Shown here piece by piece: positions 1 to 5,608 of a stretch of 7,347 nucleotides of DNA. How positions within the stretch are numbered: the first letter of the stretch is position 1; the number at the start of each line of letters is the position of its first letter. Below the pieces are notes generated by a model. It saw nothing but the letters and a program-made list of their open reading frames with translations, did not search any database and had not been told where the DNA came from. The DNA is taken from assembly GCA_028709985.1 (NCBI GenBank), contig JAQUTB010000051.1, positions 1,495 to 8,841 of the forward strand, read 5' to 3'. The stretch is from Dethiosulfovibrio sp. (GTDB taxonomy: Bacteria; Synergistota; Synergistia; Synergistales; Dethiosulfovibrionaceae). A program made the translations under genes and the position numbers.

Positions 1-1386
1 CAGGGACAGCCTATGTACGGCATAAACACGGGGTTTGGCAAGTTCGCCGACGTCGCCATCTCCGAGGATCAAATAGATAAACTACAGATAAACCTCATCC
101 GCTCTGACGCCGTGGGCGTCGGAGACCCTCTGCACAGGGAGATAGTGAGAGGCATACTACTTCTCAGGGCAAACTCCATCGTAAAGGGCTTTTCCGGCGC
201 TAGAAAAGAGATACCTCTGACGCTGGTGGATATGCTAAATAAAGGAGTACATCCGGTCATTCCGGAAAAGGGCTCCGTAGGAGCCAGTGGCGACCTCTGC
301 CCCTTGGCCCACATGGTACTGCCTATGATAGGAGAGGGCGAGGCGGAGTTCGGAGGAATTGTCTACGAGGGCAAGGAAGCCATGGAACGAGCGGGCATCC
401 CCCTTGTTACCCTGAAAGCCAAAGAGGGACTGGCCCTCATCAACGGCACACCGGTCATGTCCTCTGTCGGGGCTCACGTCCTTTTCGATACCATAATCCT
501 ACAAAAATCCGCCGACATAATTGGGGCCCTTACCGCCGAGTCGTTGAGGGGCGTCATAGACGCGTTCGACCCAAGAATTCATCTGGCTCGAGGCCAGGAG
601 GGTCAGATCGCCGTAGCCTCCAACCTGAGGCGATTGCTGGAGGGCAGCGACTGGATGACCCGTCAGGGAGAGGTCAGGATGCAGGATTCCTACACCATAA
701 GGTGTATCCCCCAGATCCACGGAGCAAGCAGAATGGCGACCTCCTACGTCAAGAGAGTTATAGAGGCGGAACTGAACGCCGCTACCGATAACCCCTTGGT
801 GTTCACCGACACCGGGGATGTCTTCTCCGGCGGCAACTTCCACGGCCAGCCGGTAGCTGTTGCCATGGACACCCTGGGGATAGCCATATCGGAGATAGGC
901 AACATATCCGAAAGGCGCATAGCCAAGTTGGTCGATCCCGCGCTAAACCACGGTCTTCCGGCTTTTCTGATATCCGAAGGAGGCATCAACTGTGGCTTTA
1001 TGGTTCCCCAGTACGCAGCGGCAGCTCTGGCGTCGGAAAACAAGGTCCTCGCCCATCCCGCCTGCGTAGACTCGATTCCCACCTCCGCAGGTCAGGAGGA
1101 TCACGTCAGCATGGGGACGATCGGGGCCAGGAAGGCCAGGACGATCCTAGGCCACGTCCAGGCGATCTTGGGCATAGAGTGGATGAACGCCGCCCAGGCC
1201 ATAGACCTCCAGGAAAAGAGGGCTATGGGCAAGGGAACCAAGCCCGCCTACGACCTCCTCAGAGAGAGAGTATCCTTCATGACCGAGGACAGGATATTCT
1301 ACAAGGACCAGGCCCTAGCCGCCGAGCTCATCTCCCAGGGGAAACTGGTCGAAAAGGTGGAAAGCAAGATAGGAAATATAGAATAA
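1..1386 (+). CDS. hutH: Histidine ammonia-lyase (histidase), 5'-truncated by window edge
   Basis: Cytosolic enzyme (EC 4.3.1.3) that removes ammonia from L-histidine to give trans-urocanate, the first step of histidine breakdown. The frame is open from base 1 (reads QGQPMYGINTGFGKFA), so the first visible ATG at 13 is internal and the true start lies left of the window; 461 codons are present. Matching Tyr6 here to Tyr53 of the Pseudomonas enzyme implies about 47 residues are missing and a total near 508, normal for the family. The Ala-Ser-Gly triad that cyclises to the MIO electrophile is at 283-291 inside GSVGASGDLCPLAHM. Other family motifs are QDSYTIRCIPQ (from about 685), NAATDNPLVF, GNFHGQPVA (around 830-850) and SAGQEDHVSMG with the active-site Glu at 1096-1098. 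It is the only gene on the + strand and is convergent to the rest of the pathway, so it must have its own promoter. No defects are seen. Identification is very secure. Confidence 0.97.
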   Translation, partial: QGQPMYGINTGFGKFADVAISEDQIDKLQINLIRSDAVGVGDPLHREIVRGILLLRANSIVKGFSGARKEIPLTLVDMLNKGVHPVIPEKGSVGASGDLCPLAHMVLPMIGEGEAEFGGIVYEGKEAMERAGIPLVTLKAKEGLALINGTPVMSSVGAHVLFDTIILQKSADIIGALTAESLRGVIDAFDPRIHLARGQEGQIAVASNLRRLLEGSDWMTRQGEVRMQDSYTIRCIPQIHGASRMATSYVKRVIEAELNAATDNPLVFTDTGDVFSGGNFHGQPVAVAMDTLGIAISEIGNISERRIAKLVDPALNHGLPAFLISEGGINCGFMVPQYAAAALASENKVLAHPACVDSIPTSAGQEDHVSMGTIGARKARTILGHVQAILGIEWMNAAQAIDLQEKRAMGKGTKPAYDLLRERVSFMTEDRIFYKDQALAAELISQGKLVEKVESKIGNIE

Positions 1387-1399
1387 CGATAAAAGTCCC

Positions 1400-1447
1400 A
1401 AAAAGTTTAGGAGCCTTCCTCATATGAGGAAGGCTCCTAAACTTTTT
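1400..1447. terminator. Perfect 48-nt palindrome, probable bidirectional terminator between hutH and ftcD
   Basis: Bases 1400-1423 are the exact reverse complement of 1424-1447. The transcript would fold into a stem of up to 22 bp with an AUAU loop. The core is GC-rich (GGAGCCTTCCTC), the left end is A5 and the right end is T5, so both strands show a hairpin followed by a T-tract. It begins 13 nt after the hutH stop codon and ends directly against the ftcD stop codon (TAG on the - strand, 1450-1448), so it sits at the meeting point of two convergent transcripts. Terminator function is inferred from structure and position. Confidence 0.93.
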
Positions 1448-2344
1448 CTATCTAAGCAAATTAGTCTCTATAATCTGGCTTATATCGAAATCTCTAACCT
1501 GAAGGCACATGGCAACGACGTCCTTCAAAGCGGCCAGAGGAACTGGTCCCACCAGCTCCGCCTCGGCTATAGCCACTCCGTAGGTCTCCGCCAGAGCCTT
1601 GATCAGGAAATAGACCATAGGGATCGGGGTCTTTTCGTAGTTGGTCAGGTTCATGGACACCTGAACCATACCCTTATCCTCAAGGGGGAGGCCTATAGCC
1701 CTGACGAACCGGAGACCACCGCCGGCGAAACGCATTCTGTTGGCTATTGCCTTGGCGATCCCCAGATCGGTGGTCCTCAGGTTTACGTTATAGGCGACCA
1801 GGGGAAAGCGGACCCCCGTCACCGTAGCTCCGCTCTTGGGGACGAAGTCAAAGGGCCCCTCGTCCGGCCTCCAGGCCTCGTCCTTCATCTTCTCCGGCAG
1901 AGCCTCGTACTGGCCCTTTCTGATGGAGACCAGGCTTTCCCTCTCAGGTCTGGTAGCGGCCTCCTCGTAGTAATAAACCGGCACCCCGATAGACCCCAGC
2001 CAACTGCCGTATCGACGGGCAATCGAGAGGGCTTCCTCCTTCTCCACGTTGCGAACGGGAACGAAGGGAACTACGTCCACCGCTCCCATTCTAGGATGGC
2101 TTCCCGAATGGGTCTCCATGTCTATGAGCTCCACCGCCTTGGCGGTCACGTTCATAGCTCCCTGAAGGACGTCCCCCGGCTCCCCTATCCAGGTATACAC
2201 CGTGCGGTTATGATCCTTGTCCGAATCCACGTCCATGACGGTGATCCCTGGGGTATCCTTAAGAGCCGCGGTTATGCACTCTATTTTAGCTAAATCCGTG
2301 CCCTCACTGACGTTCAGTTCGCAAAGCAGAATCTTACTCAACAA
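1448..2344 (-). CDS. ftcD: Glutamate formimidoyltransferase (FTCD N-terminal type, stand-alone)
   Basis: Transfers the formimino group of N-formimino-L-glutamate to tetrahydrofolate, giving glutamate and 5-formimino-THF (EC 2.1.2.5), the glutamate-releasing step of the pathway. The 298 residues span both halves of the formiminotransferase domain. The N-terminal part has CELNVSEG (about 8-15), NRTVYTWIGEP (46-56) and the signature HSGSHPRMGAVDVVPFVPV (79-97), where His83 corresponds to catalytic His82 of the mammalian enzyme. The C-terminal part has AYNVNLRTTDLGIAKAIA, a GGGLRFVRAIG stretch and QVSMNLTNYEKTPIPMVY, ending near AEAELVGPVP. The cyclodeaminase half found in mammalian FTCD is absent and is encoded two genes upstream. 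The start is a TTG at 2344, or a second TTG at 2341 (297 aa); no ATG is available near the Shine-Dalgarno. It is last in the operon, 16 nt after the permease gene, and its stop abuts the shared terminator. Confidence 0.95.
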   Translation of the reverse strand: MLSKILLCELNVSEGTDLAKIECITAALKDTPGITVMDVDSDKDHNRTVYTWIGEPGDVLQGAMNVTAKAVELIDMETHSGSHPRMGAVDVVPFVPVRNVEKEEALSIARRYGSWLGSIGVPVYYYEEAATRPERESLVSIRKGQYEALPEKMKDEAWRPDEGPFDFVPKSGATVTGVRFPLVAYNVNLRTTDLGIAKAIANRMRFAGGGLRFVRAIGLPLEDKGMVQVSMNLTNYEKTPIPMVYFLIKALAETYGVAIAEAELVGPVPLAALKDVVAMCLQVRDFDISQIIETNLLR

Positions 2345-2348
2345 AAAA

Positions 2349-2355
2349 ACCTCCC
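2349..2355 (-). promoter_or_regulatory. Shine-Dalgarno of ftcD, followed by a T-tract and tandem TTG starts
   Basis: The - strand reads GGGAGG then seven T residues, G, and TTG. Spacing from GGGAGG is 5 nt to the TTG at 2344 and 8 nt to the in-frame TTG at 2341. Both give a good FtcD N-terminus (MLSKILL or MSKILL), so the site supports a TTG start but does not settle which one. Confidence 0.75.
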
Positions 2356-2360
2356 TATAA

Positions 2361-3674
2361 TCAATTAAATATAACGTGAGCGATAGGAGCTACTATCAGG
2401 ATAGAGAGGACGACCCTCTCAAACCAGATCAAAAATATATCCTTCATTTTGAGAGGTATCTCCGTCCCCATCAGACAGGGCAACATACCTGAGAAAAAGA
2501 GGACCTCAGATATACATACGGTTCCTATGACAAAACGGGTGACAGCTGCTGCGTCCTTACAGAGAATCGCCGGTAAAAACATATCGGCTATGGACACCGA
2601 CGCCGCTTTTCCCGCCAAAAGGGCGTCAGGGATCTGAAGCAGCTTGAAAACTGGATAAAACACGTAGCCGGTGAACTGAAAGATATTGGTGTACTCCGCT
2701 AAGGCCAGGGCTATGACCCCGAAGGAGAGGATAGCCGCGACCACCGACATAGCCATTTGAACCCCATCTTTCAGGTTTTGCCAGATCAGTGGCATCAGTC
2801 CAGGTGCGTTGTTTCCAGCGGATACACCCTTATCCCAAGCTCGGGAGAAAAGCCCTCCGACGCCTCTTACCTCCACATCCCTAGGGGGAACGCCTGGATA
2901 CAAGGTATCGGGAACCCTGGAAAGAGGGGGAATCCTCACAGTTATAGCTGTCACGGCGAAGGTCACAAAGAGGGTGGTCCAAAAATAAAGGCCCCAGATA
3001 TCCATGATCCCAAGGGTCTTAGCCACGATTATCATGAAGGTCGCAGAGACCGTGGAGAATCCCGTCCCTATGATGGCGGCCTCCCTGGCGGTGTAGCCTC
3101 CGTTACGATAGACGTTGTTGGTTATTATCAAACCGACGGAATAACTTCCCACAAAGGAGGCGACCGCGTCTATAGCTGATCTGCCAGGGGTCCTAAAGAT
3201 CGGCCTCATAACAGGGATCATCAGCTCTCCGGCAAACTCCATAAGGCCGAAGTTAACCAAAAAAGCCAAAAAAGCCGACCCTATGGGTATAATCAGGCCA
3301 ACAGGGACCGCCACCAGGTTAAAAACGTAGGGAGCCATGTTTTTGTCCAAAATCCAGGCCGGACCGGTTTCAAGAAAAACCATAAGCCCCACCGCCAGAC
3401 CGATAGCGTTAAACACGAAAAAAAACAGATCGGTGGTAGAACGACGCCATTTTTTACCGACGCAACTAAGCACGAACCCTGCAATCATCACAGTGACAGC
3501 GTAAAGGGGGCCAAATCGGGGGAATCCGTTTCTTATGGCGGAAATTATGTGGTCCACAGCGATAGTGGTCCTGCCTCCTATTGTCAGTGGGATAAAGAAC
3601 ATAAAAATCCCGATGGAGCTGTAGAAAAGAAACGGGAAAGCCGAGCGTTTTCTCTGAACTTCCTCTTTGCCCAT
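2361..3674 (-). CDS. YjiH-family membrane protein with nucleoside-recognition (Gate) domains, candidate histidine/urocanate permease
   Basis: An integral inner-membrane protein of 437 aa. Hydrophobic segments lie near residues 13-32, 57-73, 82-101, 115-146, 170-187, 205-223, 227-247, 307-327, 331-346, 380-400 and 417-436. A short basic N-terminus (KEEVQRKR) and a soluble linker (about 250-300) separate two related halves. The features NFGLMEFAGELMIPVMRPIF, AIDAVASFVGSYSVGLIITNNVY and GKAASVSIADMFLPAILCKD match my recollection of YjiH/nucleoside-recognition proteins. Substrate is not shown by the sequence. Its place inside a hut operon, between the cyclodeaminase and formiminotransferase genes, suggests uptake of histidine, urocanate or a related compound, or export of a product such as glutamate. 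The ATG at 3674 is preceded by GGGAGGT (3687-3681) at 7-nt spacing. The gaps are 30 nt upstream and 16 nt downstream, so it is probably cotranscribed. Family call is good; function is inference. Confidence 0.85.
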   Translation of the reverse strand: MGKEEVQRKRSAFPFLFYSSIGIFMFFIPLTIGGRTTIAVDHIISAIRNGFPRFGPLYAVTVMIAGFVLSCVGKKWRRSTTDLFFFVFNAIGLAVGLMVFLETGPAWILDKNMAPYVFNLVAVPVGLIIPIGSAFLAFLVNFGLMEFAGELMIPVMRPIFRTPGRSAIDAVASFVGSYSVGLIITNNVYRNGGYTAREAAIIGTGFSTVSATFMIIVAKTLGIMDIWGLYFWTTLFVTFAVTAITVRIPPLSRVPDTLYPGVPPRDVEVRGVGGLFSRAWDKGVSAGNNAPGLMPLIWQNLKDGVQMAMSVVAAILSFGVIALALAEYTNIFQFTGYVFYPVFKLLQIPDALLAGKAASVSIADMFLPAILCKDAAAVTRFVIGTVCISEVLFFSGMLPCLMGTEIPLKMKDIFLIWFERVVLSILIVAPIAHVIFN

Positions 3675-3704
3675 AAAAACACCTCCCTTAAGAACAGATT
3701 GTTA

Positions 3705-4274
3705 TCATTCGACGATGCTTTTTAGCCTGTCCGATGCTTCCTTCAGGAAAGTGAGCTTGGTCTCGTCCTTTATCAGGGATAGGTTTGCGTCTATGTTTAA
3801 GGCACAGCCTAGGATGGCGCTCTTCGCCAGAAGCATTCCTGCGGTAAAATCGGACGAGGCGTTGGGATTGGACTTTCCGTCCATCTCCCTATAGATCTCC
3901 AGAACCCTCTTAGCCCTGTTGGCGTTCTCCATGGGAACCGTCGCGGCCACCACTGCGGCGTTCTCTATGGCTTTTCGCCTGAGGGCCTTTTGATCGTCCC
4001 TTTCTTTAGGCAAGGAAAAGGCGTTTTTTATACCTAAAAAAGCCTGGGTATCCTCCTCCGAGCCGGAGGCCAGATCCTTACAGAGCTGGTCGAGCTCTTT
4101 CGATATTTCCTCATAACGTCGGTCGTCAAGGCCGTAATCTTTGCCTATGGAAAGCCTGGAGACCATGCTGATCAGGCCGGCGGCCATGGAACCGGCTATG
4201 GCCGAAGCGGAACCACCACCTACGGTAAAGTTGTTGGAATCCATCACATCGTCTAAAACGGAATACAGCGACAT
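3705..4274 (-). CDS. fchA: Formiminotetrahydrofolate cyclodeaminase (FTCD C-terminal type)
   Basis: Converts 5-formimino-THF to 5,10-methenyl-THF and ammonia (EC 4.3.1.4), passing the histidine ring carbon to the folate pool. The 189-aa protein is the size of the stand-alone, mostly helical cyclodeaminase domain. It has the N-terminal glycine loop DSNNFTVGGGSASAIAGSMAAGLISMV (GGG at 19-21), DTQAFLGIKNAFSLPK (75-90) and the C-terminal NPNASSDFTAGMLLAKSAI (136 onward) followed by ALNIDANLSLIKD. The frame stays open up to 4355 inside hutI, but ATG 4274 is chosen because it has a Shine-Dalgarno at 4288-4283 and yields the usual N-terminus; ATG 4283 would overlap that site. The gap to hutI is 13 nt, with the ribosome site overlapping the hutI stop, so translation may be coupled. 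Together with ftcD this gene does the work of one fused FTCD in animals. The symbol fchA is used for such stand-alone proteins. Confidence 0.93.
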   Translation of the reverse strand: MSLYSVLDDVMDSNNFTVGGGSASAIAGSMAAGLISMVSRLSIGKDYGLDDRRYEEISKELDQLCKDLASGSEEDTQAFLGIKNAFSLPKERDDQKALRRKAIENAAVVAATVPMENANRAKRVLEIYREMDGKSNPNASSDFTAGMLLAKSAILGCALNIDANLSLIKDETKLTFLKEASDRLKSIVE

Positions 4275-4282
4275 ACAGATCA

Positions 4283-4290
4283 TCTCCCTA
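4283..4290 (-). promoter_or_regulatory. Shine-Dalgarno of the cyclodeaminase gene, overlapping the hutI stop codon
   Basis: The - strand reads TAGGGAGATG: the hutI stop TAG (4290-4288) shares its G with the GGGAGA ribosome site (4288-4283). Spacing to ATG 4274 is 8 nt. This decides the start against the upstream ATG at 4283 and suggests that ribosomes ending hutI help initiate the next gene. Confidence 0.8.
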
Positions 4291-5538
4291 CAGTAAAATC
4301 CCTCTATCGACGATAACCCTGCCGTCTTTGATAACCTTATCCACCACGTTTCCACCCAGTCGGTATACGACGTCCTCGAACCTGGAAACTCCCCAAATCT
4401 GTAAATCGGCGACCTTGCCGACCTCGATAGATCCGACCTCGTCGTCTAGGCCGAGAGCCATGGCTCCCCCTAGAGTGGCGGCCTTCAGGGCCATTACCGG
4501 GGACAGGCTATGTCTACGACAGGCTAAGGACATGATGAAATGCATGGACTCACACCAACAGCCGGGACAGCAGTTTGTGGCCAAAGCAAGTGAAAGGCCC
4601 TCCTCGACCATCGGTCCTGGATCAAAGGGCCTGGGATGATCGACGGCGAAGTCTATACCGGGCAGGAGAACCCCCACCACGTCGGCCATCGCCAATTTTT
4701 TGAGGGCCGCTCTGGGGGTGTAGTTAAGATGGTCCGCGGAGACCATGGACATCTCGCCAGCAAGATCGGCACCGCCTATATAGGAATAGGCCCCTGTATG
4801 GATCTTAGGCCTAAGGCCGTGACTAAGCCCTGCTTCCAGTATTTCCCGACATTCCTCGGCGGTGTAATGTCCGTCGTCGCACCAGATATCGCAAAAGTCC
4901 GCAAGCTCTCTCTCCGCAACGGCGGGTATCATCTCTTTTTTGAGAAGTTCCATGTAGGATTTTTTGGGGATATCCTCGGGCCAGCCGTGAGCCCCTAAGA
5001 AGGTGGAGACGACCCGGACTGGAAAAGCCTCTCGGAGCATGAGGTTTACCTCAAGCATTGCCAGTTCGGACTCTAAGGACAGGCCGTAGCCGCTTTTGCT
5101 CTCAACCGTGGTGGTTCCGGCTAAGATCATGTTTTTTAACCTATCCGATGACTGGTCAAACAGGCCCTCTTTTGTGGCATTTCTGGTCACATCGACGGTG
5201 GCCATAATGCCGGTCTTTATTCCCCGTTTTTTGAACTCCTCGGAGGTCCAGCCCTGGATCCGCCCCGAATATTCGTCCACCCTGGAGCCAGCGAAGACCA
5301 GATGGGTGTGACAGTCCACAAAACCAGGGACCACCACCTTTCCCGACGCATCTACGACGACACCTTCGTCCAGAGCAAAAGCCCCTCTTATTTCCTCGGT
5401 ATCACCTATGGCCAGAATTCGTCCGTCCTTTATAGCCAAGGCGCCGTTCTCAAGGACCTCCAACGAATCGCCTTTGCTGTCGGAGTAACGTATAAGCTGC
5501 TTAGCGTTTAGGACAAAAAGATCTGCGTTTTTTTTCAC
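4288..5538 (-). CDS. hutI: Imidazolonepropionase, divergent Cys-rich active-site type
   Basis: Amidohydrolase (EC 3.5.2.7) that opens the ring of 4-imidazolone-5-propionate to give N-formimino-L-glutamate in the cytosol. The 416 aa are normal for HutI. The order is an N-terminal beta-sandwich part, GFVDCHTHLVFAGSR (72-86) with metal ligands His77 and His79 and a substrate-binding Arg, ESKSGYGLSLESEL (146-159), FLGAHGWP (180-187), a third metal His at 247, VSADHLNYT with catalytic-type His270, and a C-terminal AGKVADLQIW-like segment. Two positions are unusual. The fourth metal ligand, normally Asp in an ATDxNPG motif, is Asn322 (ATNCCPGCWCES), and the Glu of the usual H-x-D-E motif is Ala250 (HTGAYS). 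Four Cys (323, 324, 327, 329) cluster here. I favour an active subfamily variant because everything else is well kept and the operon context is intact. The start is GTG at 5538, with AAGGAGG 9 nt upstream. Confidence 0.93.
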   Translation of the reverse strand: MKKNADLFVLNAKQLIRYSDSKGDSLEVLENGALAIKDGRILAIGDTEEIRGAFALDEGVVVDASGKVVVPGFVDCHTHLVFAGSRVDEYSGRIQGWTSEEFKKRGIKTGIMATVDVTRNATKEGLFDQSSDRLKNMILAGTTTVESKSGYGLSLESELAMLEVNLMLREAFPVRVVSTFLGAHGWPEDIPKKSYMELLKKEMIPAVAERELADFCDIWCDDGHYTAEECREILEAGLSHGLRPKIHTGAYSYIGGADLAGEMSMVSADHLNYTPRAALKKLAMADVVGVLLPGIDFAVDHPRPFDPGPMVEEGLSLALATNCCPGCWCESMHFIMSLACRRHSLSPVMALKAATLGGAMALGLDDEVGSIEVGKVADLQIWGVSRFEDVVYRLGGNVVDKVIKDGRVIVDRGILL

Positions 5539-5547
5539 TACCCTACC

Positions 5548-5554
5548 CCTCCTT
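5548..5554 (-). promoter_or_regulatory. Shine-Dalgarno of hutI supporting a GTG start
   Basis: The - strand has AAGGAGG at 5554-5548, then nine bases (GGTAGGGTA) and GTG at 5538. No ATG is suitably placed, so GTG is the likely start. The site begins directly after the T-rich tail of the hutU hairpin, which leaves no room for a promoter between the two. Confidence 0.8.
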
Positions 5555-5592
5555 AAGAAAGGTCAGGCCTCCAGAGAGAAGGCCTGACTTTT
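5555..5592 (-). terminator. Hairpin with interrupted T-tract after hutU, possible partial terminator
   Basis: On the - strand GTCAGGCC (5588-5581) pairs exactly with GGCCTGAC (5569-5562) around an 11-nt loop (TTCTCTCTGGA), closable by one more T-A pair. A-rich sequence precedes it and CTTTCTT follows (5561-5555). The T-tract is broken by C residues, so termination may be leaky. It lies 16 nt after the hutU stop and just before the hutI ribosome site. It could be an intra-operon attenuator or a 3' stabiliser of the hutU message. Read on the + strand the stem is followed by TTTT, but no + strand gene ends here. Confidence 0.7.
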
Positions 5593-5608
5593 AAAGGGCT
5601 ATCCAGTG

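Noticed and set aside
1424..2293. 289-codon open frame on the + strand starting in the palindrome loop
   Set aside because: It is antisense to ftcD, starts inside the terminator stem, and has a low-complexity, non-family-like product.
2361..2385. AT-rich stretch (TTATATTTAATTG on the - strand) as an internal promoter for ftcD
   Set aside because: A -10-like string is present by composition, but no convincing -35 lies upstream and the short gap fits cotranscription.
4275..4355. N-terminal extension of the cyclodeaminase to 216 aa
   Set aside because: The extra 27 residues overlap hutI coding sequence, have no ribosome site and do not resemble the family; ATG 4274 has a well-spaced site.
4288..5538. 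hutI as an inactive pseudogene because of the lost Asp and Glu
   Set aside because: Full length, no frameshift, other metal and catalytic His kept, good ribosome site and intact operon; a functional variant is more likely, though not proven.
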